From: Qipengyuania vulgaris | GTDB lineage: Bacteria; Pseudomonadota; Alphaproteobacteria; Sphingomonadales; Sphingomonadaceae | Reading direction: 5' to 3' | Assembly (NCBI RefSeq): GCF_009827325.1 | Contig: NZ_WTYC01000002.1 | Coordinates: forward strand, 372,001-436,000 | Length of the DNA stretch: 64,000 bases | Shown here: piece by piece, positions 44,376-52,496 of the stretch | Layout of the letters: each line of letters starts with the position of its first letter | Numbering within the stretch: position 1 is the first letter of the stretch | The notes under the pieces: generated by a model | The model's input: the letters and a program-made list of their open reading frames with translations, nothing else | Database searches by the model: none | Told to the model about the DNA's origin: nothing | Position numbers and translations under genes: made by a program

Positions 44376-44412
44376 AAAGGCCCGCCCAGGGGACAACCGG
44401 GCGGGCCTTTTT
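44376..44412 (+). terminator. Rho-independent terminator after grxD
   Basis: AAAGGCCCGCC and GGCGGGCCTTT form an eleven-base stem around CAGGGGACAACCG-type loop bases, followed by TTTG. Clear intrinsic terminator 23 nt after the grxD stop. Confidence 0.92.
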
Positions 44413-44640
44413 GTTTGATCGGGGAGGCGGACACAGGAGACCGGGACGGTCCGCCTCTCGAAGACCTTTGGGACGCCAATAACTATGCACGACACGTGCC
44501 AAACTCGGGGTCAGCCAGAATTCCGCCCAGTTCGATGGTTAACACCGATTTTCGCTGGAGCCGGTGTGTAAGAGTTTCCGACGGGCCGCGTTAACTATCG
44601 CACCTTGGCAAGACGGGTAGTTGGCGGCAGACAGGGCGCC

Positions 44641-45423
44641 ATGAGCGCGAACCACGACAGCCCGCCCGATGGAATACCCGCAGCAACGGTAGTCATCTTC
44701 CGCAATGCCCGGGATGGCGGTGCGCCGGAAATCCTGATGACCGTCCGCTCTCGAGAGATGGTGTTTGCAGGGGGTATGGCGGTCTTTCCCGGCGGCCGCG
44801 TCGATCCGGCGGATTTCGAACTGGGCGCGATGATCGGCGGACCGCTCGATCCCGAGGAAGCCGCGCACCAGATTGCGGTTGTACGCGAAACGCTGGAAGA
44901 AACCGGCCTCGTCATCGGCTTGGCGGGCGATATCGATGGCGCCAAGGCGCGTGCGGCGCGCCGATACCTCCTTGAAACCGGAGATCTCGCCAGCGTACTC
45001 GACCATTTCGGTTGGGAACTCGACCTTGCTCAGCTCACACCATTTGCGCGCTGGTACCCTAAGAACGAACGCATCCCCCGCGTCTATGATACGCGCTTTT
45101 ACATTGCCGATCTCGGTACCGGTGCGGTAGAAATCGAAGCTGATCTTTCGGAGAACACGCACCTGTTCTGGATCACTGCACAAGGCGCGCTCGATGCGGC
45201 AGAGCGAGGAGAGATCAAGGTCATCTTTCCGACTCGTCGTAACCTTGAACGCTTGGCCCTGTTCGAAGATTTCGCCGCTGCCAAGGATCAGGCCGAGCAA
45301 ATCCCGGTACGCACGATTTCGCCATTCATGGGAGAGCGCGAGGGCACGCGCTGGCTCGAGATCGGGGAAGACCTGGGTTATCCGGTTACCGGAGAGCCAT
45401 TGGATAAGGTGGCGCGGGGGTGA
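44641..45423 (+). CDS. NUDIX hydrolase family protein
   Basis: The 260-residue product starts MSANHDSPPDGIPAATVVIF and has a NUDIX-like box in MAVFPGGRVDPADFE to AVVRETLEETGLVIGLA: the GxnE-type core is rearranged with a long insertion before RETLEETG, as in the NUDT19/acyl-CoA-like branch. The second half (FARWYPKNERIPRVYDTRFY) also fits that branch. It probably hydrolyses a nucleotide-linked compound such as a CoA. An in-frame codon at 44605 would lengthen it by twelve residues. Confidence 0.8.
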   Translation: MSANHDSPPDGIPAATVVIFRNARDGGAPEILMTVRSREMVFAGGMAVFPGGRVDPADFELGAMIGGPLDPEEAAHQIAVVRETLEETGLVIGLAGDIDGAKARAARRYLLETGDLASVLDHFGWELDLAQLTPFARWYPKNERIPRVYDTRFYIADLGTGAVEIEADLSENTHLFWITAQGALDAAERGEIKVIFPTRRNLERLALFEDFAAAKDQAEQIPVRTISPFMGEREGTRWLEIGEDLGYPVTGEPLDKVARG

Positions 45424-45689
45424 CGCTGCCTTCGGCTACATGACACCTAACTATCGCGGTTTCGTCAACTAAGTGGTCCCTTTCATCTAATTCCACCATT
45501 TTCGAGTTTTGGCATTCGGTCAATCGGTCGGCTTCCGCATAGGTCTAGCTACGATTTTCCTGATTCCGAACGTCGCAAAGAAGCAAGAATGCGGTCGCGC
45601 GCCTCGCTTTTCGATATAACGTATTCGCAGGCGAAGCGAGCCTGCGATGACTCTTGCATATGCTGCCTTTTAGAACATAATAGGAACAT
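45424..45689. other. Non-coding region upstream of the imu cassette
   Basis: About 266 bases of lower GC between the NUDIX gene and imuA. It contains the imuA promoter and LexA box at its right end and a small perfect hairpin CGCAGGC-GAAGCGA-GCCTGCG at 45626-45646. No coding region supported. Confidence 0.5.
45673..45687. promoter_or_regulatory. LexA (SOS) box of the imuA-imuB-dnaE2 operon
   Basis: GAAC-ATAATAG-GAAC (45673-45687) is a perfect alphaproteobacterial LexA operator. It lies two bases before the ATG of imuA, so LexA would also sit on the initiation region. The cassette behind is the classical SOS mutagenesis set, which makes this operator assignment strong. Confidence 0.92.
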
Positions 45690-46457
45690 ATGCCCGATTC
45701 GCCCATCCTGCGCATGGCCCTGACCCCAAGGCCCGTGGCGACACCCCCGTCATCTTTAGCGGGGGTTCTGGCCTTCGGTATGCCTGTGGTCGACAGCTGG
45801 TTGAAAGGCGGCCTGCGACGTGACGGGGTGCATGAATTCTATGTCGCTCCTGAAAGTGAACCGGGGGCAGCAGCGGCAGTGGCATTGTTGCTCGGCGCGC
45901 GCGCTTGCGCGGGGAAGCGGCCGCTGATGTGGCTGCGGATTGCCGGGGGCAGGCCGAGCGGGCGCCCTTATGCGCCAGGGCTGGTCGAACTGGGAATGAA
46001 TCCTGATGCCGTACTGCTAATGGAGCCTCCGGATCTCGACGCCCTGCTGATCGCTGGAGTGGAGAGCGTTCGCCACGGCGGGGCGAGCGCGGTGGTACTC
46101 GAAGTACATGGTCGCGCGCCGCGGCTCGATCTCACCGCCTCGCGCCGGCTTGCGCTTGCTGCTGAGCGGAGCGGGGCCATAGTGTTGCTGGTTCGCAGCG
46201 GCGCGGCGCCGGTATCAAGCGCCGCACACAGCCGCTGGGAAGTGGCCAGCGCTCCCTCCGCCGCTCTGGCCACGAAAGCACCTGGGCACCCGGTGTTCGA
46301 CCTCAAACTGCTGCGCCAACGCGGCGGGCCCGATGGACTGCATGTGCAACTGGAATGGAACCGTGAGCAAGCTGTATTCCGAACGCCGCTATCTGGCAGC
46401 GCACCTGCCGTTCCTGCCCGCGGAACGGCGGATCGCCGCCGGCACCGCGCCGCCTGA
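45690..46457 (+). CDS. imuA: ImuA, SOS mutasome accessory protein
   Basis: The 255-residue protein is a RecA-like fold without a usable P-loop: the region that would be the Walker A reads FYVAPESEPGAAAAVALLL. It has FGMPVVDSWLKGGLRRDGVH and a RecA core around VVLEVHGRAP. ImuA is required with ImuB and DnaE2 for error-prone synthesis over damage. The ATG at 45690 is next to the LexA box; an in-frame ATG at 45714 (MALTPRPVAT) is the alternative. Its 3' end overlaps imuB by about 95 nt. Confidence 0.85.
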   Translation: MPDSPILRMALTPRPVATPPSSLAGVLAFGMPVVDSWLKGGLRRDGVHEFYVAPESEPGAAAAVALLLGARACAGKRPLMWLRIAGGRPSGRPYAPGLVELGMNPDAVLLMEPPDLDALLIAGVESVRHGGASAVVLEVHGRAPRLDLTASRRLALAAERSGAIVLLVRSGAAPVSSAAHSRWEVASAPSAALATKAPGHPVFDLKLLRQRGGPDGLHVQLEWNREQAVFRTPLSGSAPAVPARGTADRRRHRAA

Positions 46458-47874
46458 CGCGCCATTCGCGGTGATCGAGAAGCAGCGCGGTGCGCTGCGG
46501 ATCGTCGCGCTGGCACCATGCGCGTGCGCACTCGGGCTGAGCCCGGGCATGGCGCTGGCTGACGCGCGGGCGCGCGTGCCCGAACTTGTCGCCTTTCCCG
46601 AGGATGCCAAGGCCGACCACGCGCTGCTCGTTTGGCTGGTCGAGGCGTGCGAACGCTATACGCCGGCTGTCGCGGCGGCGGGGGACGCAGCGCTGGTGCT
46701 CGATTTGACCGGCTGCCTCGAAGAGAGGGGGCAAAGCGAGGCGGATGTGGCGACCGATCTCGCCGCCCGGCTCGCGCGGCGGGGTTTGCGGGCGAGGCTC
46801 GCCCATGCCGCCACCCCCGATGCGGCGTTGGCGTTGGCGCGGTTCGGAGCGGGCGACATCGCAAGCCTGCCGGTGGCCGCACTCGACTTGAGCAGCGACA
46901 GGCATCTGGCGCTCACCCGCGCAGGCCTGCGCACGATCGGCGACCTTGCCGCGCGCCCGCGTGCCCCGCTCAGGGCACGTTTCGGGCGCGAGCTGCCTAT
47001 ACGGCTGGCGCGGCTGCTGGAGGAGGAAGACCGGCGGATCACCCCACACCGCACGCCCTCGGTGGTCTGGGCCGAACAGCGCTTCGCCGAGCCGATGGCG
47101 ACGGTTTCGCCGCTGCTCGAGGTGATCGCGCGGCTGGCGGACGACCTCGAAACCCAACTCACCGGGCGCGGCGCTGGCGGTCGCCGGTTCGATGCGGCGC
47201 TGTTTCGTACCGACGGACATGTTGCGCGGCTGACCGTCCTCTGCGGACGCCCCCTGCGCGATCCTGTGGCGATCCGCGCGCTGTTCGCGGAACGGCTCGA
47301 ATCGCTTGCCGACCCGCTCGATCCCGGTTTCGGCTACGACATGGTCCGGCTGGCTGCGCCGCTGGTGGAGAAGCTGGATCACGAGCAGCCCGATCTTGCA
47401 GGAGAGGACGCCACGAAGTCCGACCTCGCTCCGCTGATCGACCGATTGAAGGTCCGCTTCGGCGCGCACAGCGTGAGCCGCTTCCGCCCCCGCGACGAGC
47501 ATCTGCCCGAATATGCCGCGACCCGCGCCCCGCCCGAAGCCGGACCATTCGCGTGGCCGACCCCCGAGCCGGACGAGCCGCCGCTGCGCCCGCTGTTCCT
47601 CTACGATCCGCCACAGCGCGTGAACGTGATTGCCGAAGTGCCCGATGGCCCTCCGCGCCGCTTTGGCTGGCGCGGAGGGCAGCACCGCGTGGTGCGTCAC
47701 GAAGGCCCCGAACGGATCGCCTATCCCTGGTGGAAGCACCCCGAGGGGCACGGTCCGACGCGCGACTACTACCGGGTGGAGGACGATACAGGGCAGCGCT
47801 TCTGGCTGTTCCGTCACGGTCTCTACAGCGAGAACGAGCACCCGGACTGGTACATCCACGGCCTGTTCGCGTGA
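46363..47874 (+). CDS. imuB: ImuB, catalytically dead Y-family polymerase
   Basis: ImuB bridges the clamp and DnaE2. The 503-residue product from a GTG at 46363 begins SKLYSERRYLAAHLPFLP after Met; where Y-family polymerases have the DxD metal motif it has YLAAHLPFLPAER, so it cannot catalyse. Further blocks typical of ImuB are ALADARARVPEL, LDLTGCLE and the C-terminal part GWRGGQHRVVRHEGPERIA-YPWW. A clamp-binding motif was not identified with certainty. An ATG at 46333 would add ten residues. It overlaps imuA and shares GTGA with dnaE2. Confidence 0.88.
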   Translation: MSKLYSERRYLAAHLPFLPAERRIAAGTAPPDAPFAVIEKQRGALRIVALAPCACALGLSPGMALADARARVPELVAFPEDAKADHALLVWLVEACERYTPAVAAAGDAALVLDLTGCLEERGQSEADVATDLAARLARRGLRARLAHAATPDAALALARFGAGDIASLPVAALDLSSDRHLALTRAGLRTIGDLAARPRAPLRARFGRELPIRLARLLEEEDRRITPHRTPSVVWAEQRFAEPMATVSPLLEVIARLADDLETQLTGRGAGGRRFDAALFRTDGHVARLTVLCGRPLRDPVAIRALFAERLESLADPLDPGFGYDMVRLAAPLVEKLDHEQPDLAGEDATKSDLAPLIDRLKVRFGAHSVSRFRPRDEHLPEYAATRAPPEAGPFAWPTPEPDEPPLRPLFLYDPPQRVNVIAEVPDGPPRRFGWRGGQHRVVRHEGPERIAYPWWKHPEGHGPTRDYYRVEDDTGQRFWLFRHGLYSENEHPDWYIHGLFA

Positions 47875-50800
47875 GCGGCAGCGGGCCCTTTTATGCCGAG
47901 CTCGCGGCAGCGACCAACTTCTCGTTCCTGCGCGGGGCGAGCCAGCCTTCGGACATGGTCGCGCGCGCGCTCGAACTGGGCCATGCGGGCATCGGCATCG
48001 CCGACCGTAACACGGTGGCGGGCGTGGTGCGCGCGCATGTCGCGCTACGCGAGGCGTGCGAGAAGGCGGAAGAGGAAGGGCTCGCACCGCCATGCTTTCG
48101 CCTGCTGGTCGGCGCGCGGCTGGCTTTTGCCGACAATACGCCCGAGGTGATTGCTTATCCTGCCACGCGCTATGGCTGGGGGCGGCTGACGCGGCTGCTC
48201 ACCACCGGTAATCTTCGCGCCGCGAAGGGCGACTGCCTGCTCCATGAAAGCGATCTGTTCGACTTTTTCGACGATCTGCAACTGATCGTGCTGCCTCCTG
48301 CGGACGACGCCTTCCTGATGCGTCTCACCGCCGCAGCGCCGGGCCGTGTGTGGCTGGGCGCGACGATGCTGCGACAAGGGCGCGACGCGCGCCTTCTCGA
48401 GGGGCTGTGTCAGCAGGCAGCACGCACCGACGTACCACTCATCGCGCTCAACGATGCGCTCTATACCGATCCCGCCGCGCGCACCCTTCACGACGTGATG
48501 ACCGCGATCCGCGAGAAGACAACGGTGCAGGCCGCCGGGCGCAAGCTCGCCGCCAATGCCGAACGTCACCTGAAAGCCCCAGAGGAGATGGCACGCTTGT
48601 TTGCTGCCGCGCCGGAGGCTCTCACAGCGATCGAGCCGTTCATGGCGGGCATCGCCTTCACTCTCGACGATCTGCGCTACGAATATCCGCACGAGCCTGT
48701 GCCCCCCGGCTACACCCCGCAGGACTGGCTCGTCGAACTGGTGTGGAGCGAGGCGCATGCCCGCTGGCCCGAGGGGGTGCCGGCAAAGCTCGACGCGCTG
48801 CTGCACGAGGAACTGGGCATCATCGAAGAGGCCAAATACGCCCCCTATTTCCTCACCGTTCACGACATCGTCCGCTTCGCGCAAGGGGAAGGGATCCTCT
48901 GTCAGGGGCGCGGGTCGGCGGCCAATTCGGCGGTCTGTTTCGTGCTTGGCATCACCGCGGTCGACCCCGCCGAACACAATCTGCTGTTCTCCCGCTTCGT
49001 CTCGCCCGAGCGCAAGGAACCGCCCGATATCGACGTCGATTTCGAGCACGAGCGGCGCGAGGAGGTGATGCAGTATATCTACAAGCGCTACGGCCGTCAC
49101 CGTGCGGGGATCGCTGCCACGGTGATCCATTATCGCCCGCGCAGCGCGGTGCGCGAGGTGGGCAAGGCTCTGGGGCTGAGCGAGGACGTGACCGCGCGGC
49201 TCGCGACCACCGTATGGGGCAGCTACGCCTCGACCTACGAGCGTGAGCGCTGCGTCGAGAGCGGGCTAGACCCCGACAATCCAGCCATCGCGCGGGTCAA
49301 CGACTTCGTGCAGCGCATCCTGCGTTTCCCGCGCCACCTGTCCCAGCACGTCGGCGGCTTCGTGCTGACGCAGGACCGGCTCGACGAGACGGTGCCAATC
49401 CACAACGCCGCCATGGAGAAGCGGACGTTCATCGAATGGGACAAGGACGATATCGACGCTCTGGGGCTGATGAAGGTCGACGTTCTCGCGCTGGGCATGC
49501 TGACCTGCATCCGCAAGGCGTTCGAACTGCTAAATCCGGGACGACCGGGGCGGGAATATACGCTCGCCAACATTCCCGACAGCGCGCCCGACGTGTTCGA
49601 CATGCTGTGCGCGGGCGACAGCGTGGGTGTGTTCCAGGTCGAGAGCCGCGCGCAAATGAACATGCTGCCGCGCCTGCGCCCGCGCGAATTCTACGATCTC
49701 GCGATCCAGGTCGCGATCGTGCGTCCCGGCCCGATCCAGGGCGACATGGTCCACCCCTACCTGCGGCGCCGACAGGGGGTCGAGACGGTCGAATTCCCCT
49801 CGCCCGCGCCGCCGCACGATCCGCATGAGCTGCGCGGCGTGCTGGGCAAGACGCTGGGCGTGCCGCTGTTCCAGGAACAAGCGATGCGGCTCGCCATCGT
49901 CGCGGCCGGATTCACCCCGTCGGAAGCGAACAAGCTGCGCCGCGCGATGGCGACCTTTCGCAATGTGGGTACGATGGACAATTTCGAGGATAAGCTGGTC
50001 GAGGGCATGGCCGCGCGCGGCTACGACCGCGACTTCGCCCAGCGCTGCTTCCGCCAGATCGAGGGCTTCGGCAGTTACGGCTTTCCCGAAAGCCACGCGA
50101 TCGCCTTCGCGCGGCTGGTCTGGGTCTCGTCCTACATCAAGTGCCGCTATCCTGCGGTGTTCGCCGCCGCCTTGCTCAATTCGCAGCCGATGGGTTTTTA
50201 CGCGCCAGCGCAGATCGTGCGCGACGCGCGCGAGCACGGGGTCGAGGTTCGCGCGATCGACGCCAACCACAGCCGCTGGGATAACACGCTGGAGGATGCC
50301 GAAGGCGAGCCCGCCGTGCGGATGGGAATGCGCCAGATCGAAGGCTTTCGCGAGACATGGGCGGAGCGCATCGCCGCGGCTGCGCCCTGCACCAGCGTCG
50401 AGCAACTCGCGCGCAAGGCCGATCTTCCCCCGCGCGCCTTGCGCCTGCTTGCCGATGCCGACGCCTTGCGCTCGATCGGGCTCGACCGGCGCGAGGGCTT
50501 GTGGGAGGCGCGGCGAACCCCGGCGGGCGAATTGCCGCTGTTCGCCGCCGCGCGGGCGCGTGACAGCCAGGCGCGCGAGTTGGGTGAGGAACCGCCCGCC
50601 GCGCTGCCCGCCATGGCCCTGTCGGAACAGGTCGCAGCCGATTACCAGACCACGCGCCTGTCGCTCAAAGCGCATCCGATGGCCTTCCTGCGCCCCGTCT
50701 TCGATACCGAGGGCGTGTTGCCCTGTGCCGCCCTGCGCGATTGCCGCAATGGCGACCGCGTACAGGCCGCAGGCGTGGTGCTCGTGCGCCAGCGGCCGGG

Positions 50801-51116
50801 CAAGGGCAATGCGATCTTCGTCACGCTGGAGGATGAAGACGGGATCGCCAATATCGTGATCTGGGCACGCCTGTTCGAACGCTTCCGTCGCGAAGTGATG
50901 GCCGCGCGGCTGATGCTGGTGGAAGGCGAAGTGCAAAAAAGCCGCGAAGGCGTGATCCACCTGATGGCCAGCCGTATCGACGACCGCACCGCCGAACTGT
51001 CGCGACTATCCGAAACACATGACCCCAACCCCCTCCTATCGCGCGCCGACGAATTCCTCCACCCGCAACACCCGCGCAACGTTCGCGTCCTGCCCAAGTC
51101 ACGAGATTTCCATTGA
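47871..51116 (+). CDS. dnaE2: Error-prone DNA polymerase DnaE2
   Basis: C-family polymerase used for damage-induced mutagenesis. The 1081-residue product from the GTG at 47871 overlaps the imuB stop. The N-terminal PHP domain is altered (FYAELAAATNFSFLRGAS, without the metal His cluster). Palm catalytic Asp residues are in ERKEPPDIDVDFEHERREEV near residues 385-390; fingers and clamp-binding parts follow, and an OB fold near the C-terminus (GKGNAIFVTLEDEDGIANIV). Its usual role with ImuA/B fits the LexA box. The stop at 51114 ends a clean cassette. Confidence 0.94.
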   Translation: MSGSGPFYAELAAATNFSFLRGASQPSDMVARALELGHAGIGIADRNTVAGVVRAHVALREACEKAEEEGLAPPCFRLLVGARLAFADNTPEVIAYPATRYGWGRLTRLLTTGNLRAAKGDCLLHESDLFDFFDDLQLIVLPPADDAFLMRLTAAAPGRVWLGATMLRQGRDARLLEGLCQQAARTDVPLIALNDALYTDPAARTLHDVMTAIREKTTVQAAGRKLAANAERHLKAPEEMARLFAAAPEALTAIEPFMAGIAFTLDDLRYEYPHEPVPPGYTPQDWLVELVWSEAHARWPEGVPAKLDALLHEELGIIEEAKYAPYFLTVHDIVRFAQGEGILCQGRGSAANSAVCFVLGITAVDPAEHNLLFSRFVSPERKEPPDIDVDFEHERREEVMQYIYKRYGRHRAGIAATVIHYRPRSAVREVGKALGLSEDVTARLATTVWGSYASTYERERCVESGLDPDNPAIARVNDFVQRILRFPRHLSQHVGGFVLTQDRLDETVPIHNAAMEKRTFIEWDKDDIDALGLMKVDVLALGMLTCIRKAFELLNPGRPGREYTLANIPDSAPDVFDMLCAGDSVGVFQVESRAQMNMLPRLRPREFYDLAIQVAIVRPGPIQGDMVHPYLRRRQGVETVEFPSPAPPHDPHELRGVLGKTLGVPLFQEQAMRLAIVAAGFTPSEANKLRRAMATFRNVGTMDNFEDKLVEGMAARGYDRDFAQRCFRQIEGFGSYGFPESHAIAFARLVWVSSYIKCRYPAVFAAALLNSQPMGFYAPAQIVRDAREHGVEVRAIDANHSRWDNTLEDAEGEPAVRMGMRQIEGFRETWAERIAAAAPCTSVEQLARKADLPPRALRLLADADALRSIGLDRREGLWEARRTPAGELPLFAAARARDSQARELGEEPPAALPAMALSEQVAADYQTTRLSLKAHPMAFLRPVFDTEGVLPCAALRDCRNGDRVQAAGVVLVRQRPGKGNAIFVTLEDEDGIANIVIWARLFERFRREVMAARLMLVEGEVQKSREGVIHLMASRIDDRTAELSRLSETHDPNPLLSRADEFLHPQHPRNVRVLPKSRDFH

Positions 51117-51569
51117 CCGACGTCCGGAATAACACCGTCCATACTGTAGGTCGCCGGTCAGACGGCTCCTATTCCGCGCCAAAGCGATCTCGAGGCTGTA
51201 CTTTCTTCGGCTTTAGCGGCTGATTTCAAACAAAAACGATTATTGAGAGTATCGCCTGCTCTCACCGCGGCCGGTCTTTGCATGGCAGCTCGCCGGCACC
51301 AGGGCGTCGCAATATGAGCATGTTGAATTTTCACCGAACCGATAACGAACGCCTCGCCAAACAGGACGGCGGCGTACTCTTACCGCGCACTCCAGCATGG
51401 ATCGCGGACGGATGTTTTTCCACTCGTCGAGTTACACGGCCAATCCGATAGCCTGCGCCGCGGCCAATGCCAATCTCGCGATCTGGCGTGACGAGCCCGT
51501 GGAGGAGCGGATCGCGACTCTTTGCGATTGGGTCACGGTAAGGGTGTCCCAACAGCGGATTTTCGCTAA
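51117..51569. other. Non-coding stretch with a bioA remnant
   Basis: About 453 bases between dnaE2 and tRNA-Arg with no complete gene. The only recognisable content is the bioA fragment (51376-51522). The rest holds no supported gene, terminator or operator, and lies in an accessory-looking spot. Confidence 0.6.
51376..51522 (+). pseudogene. bioA: Remnant of bioA (adenosylmethionine-8-amino-7-oxononanoate aminotransferase)
   Basis: In one frame the DNA reads TLTAHSSMDRGRMFFHSSSY then TANPIACAAANANLAIW and RDEPVEERIATL, the well-conserved PLP-enzyme region of sphingomonad BioA (FHSSSYTANPIACAAA). Both ends are lost, and a short internal deletion appears before AHSS. No start, no catalytic Lys part. 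A decayed fragment of about 45 codons next to tRNA-Arg. Confidence 0.75.
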
Positions 51570-51646
51570 TGGCGCGCCCGGCAGGACTCGAACCTGCTGC
51601 CTCAAGATTAGAAGTCTCGCGCTCTATCCAGATGAGCTACGGGCGC
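51570..51646 (-). tRNA. tRNA-Arg (anticodon TCT)
   Basis: On the minus strand a complete 77-nt tRNA: acceptor GCGCCCG with CGGGCGC, D stem GCTC/GAGC, anticodon stem CGAGA/TCTTG with loop CTTCTAA, T arm GCAGG-TTCGAGT-CCTGC, and an encoded GCCA end. The anticodon TCT reads AGA/AGG arginine codons, rare in this GC-rich genome. Confidence 0.95.
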
Positions 51647-51706
51647 GCGCCGGCCCCGCCATAACGCGGCTTTGCCAAAGCGCCAATCGGCGATAGGCAT
51701 GGTTTG

Positions 51707-52444
51707 ATGGAAATTTCGCCCCCAGACGCCGCGCCGCAGCCGACGCGCTTTCGATATTACGACCTCGTGATGGCGGCGTTTGTTACCATACTGCTCCTGT
51801 CCAACCTGATCGGTGCTTCCAAGCCCAGCAATGTTACCCTCCCTGGCCTCGGCCAGTGGTCGTTCGGCGCGGGCGTATTGTTCTTCCCTGTAAGTTACAT
51901 CATCGGCGACATTCTGACCGAGGTATATGGCTACGCCCGCGCCCGTCGCGTCATCTGGACCGGGTTTGCAGCGCTTCTCTTCATGGCCTTCATGGCCTGG
52001 GTCGTGGTCCAGCTGCCCCCGGCGGAGGGATGGCCTGGACAGGAAGCCTACGAATTCGTCTTCGGGAACAGTTGGCGGATCGTCCTCGCTTCAATGGTTG
52101 CCTTCTGGGCTGGGGAATTTGCCAATAGTTTTGTGCTCGCAAAGATGAAGGTGTGGACCGCGGGGAAGCACCTCTGGATGCGCACGATCGGTTCGACCGT
52201 GGTCGGTCAGGGGCTCGACAGCCTGATCTTCTACCCGCTCGCCTTTTGGGGTCTTGCCGGCTGGCCGGTGGAATTGCTGTGGCAGGTCGTGCTATCCCAG
52301 TGGCTGATCAAGACGGCTTGGGAAGCACTTCTGACGCCAGTAACTTATGTCGTGGTCGGGTCTCTCAAACGGGCCGAAGGTGTAGAAATCTTCGATACGG
52401 AGACTGACTTCTCACCCTTCGCCTCGTCAGAGCGGAGCGCATAA
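51707..52444 (+). CDS. Queuosine precursor transporter, YhhQ (VUT) family
   Basis: A 245-residue protein with six hydrophobic segments (LVMAAFVTILLLSNLIGAS, FPVSYIIGDILTEVYGYA, FAALLFMAFMAWVVVQL) and the family block VLFFPVSYIIGDILTEVYGY. The ATG at 51707 follows a TTG at 51704; MEISPPDAAP is the chosen start. YhhQ imports preQ0/preQ1 in E. coli; queF at 13.8 kb encodes a de novo step, so both routes may operate here. The stop lies inside the opposite-strand terminator. Confidence 0.88.
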   Translation: MEISPPDAAPQPTRFRYYDLVMAAFVTILLLSNLIGASKPSNVTLPGLGQWSFGAGVLFFPVSYIIGDILTEVYGYARARRVIWTGFAALLFMAFMAWVVVQLPPAEGWPGQEAYEFVFGNSWRIVLASMVAFWAGEFANSFVLAKMKVWTAGKHLWMRTIGSTVVGQGLDSLIFYPLAFWGLAGWPVELLWQVVLSQWLIKTAWEALLTPVTYVVVGSLKRAEGVEIFDTETDFSPFASSERSA

Positions 52445-52471
52445 AAAAGGGGCGACCGGATCGCCGCCCCT
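52443..52471 (-). terminator. Terminator of the TonB receptor gene
   Basis: On the minus strand GGGGCGGCGATCCGGTCGCCCC pairs as a hairpin followed by TTTTTT. It lies 26-54 nt after the TonB receptor stop and covers the stop codon of the opposite transporter gene, so it serves the receptor gene. Confidence 0.9.
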
Positions 52472-52496
52472 CCCCTCTCCCGCGGGTAAACAGGAT

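Noticed and set aside
45626-45646. Perfect hairpin CGCAGGC-GAAGCGA-GCCTGCG
   Set aside because: Seven-base stem without a T tract; too small to call a terminator or RNA gene.
46303-48093. 596-residue minus-strand open frame
   Set aside because: Antisense of imuA/imuB; Arg/Pro-rich artefact of high GC.
49530-50960. 476-residue minus-strand open frame
   Set aside because: Antisense of dnaE2, whose polymerase motifs are intact.
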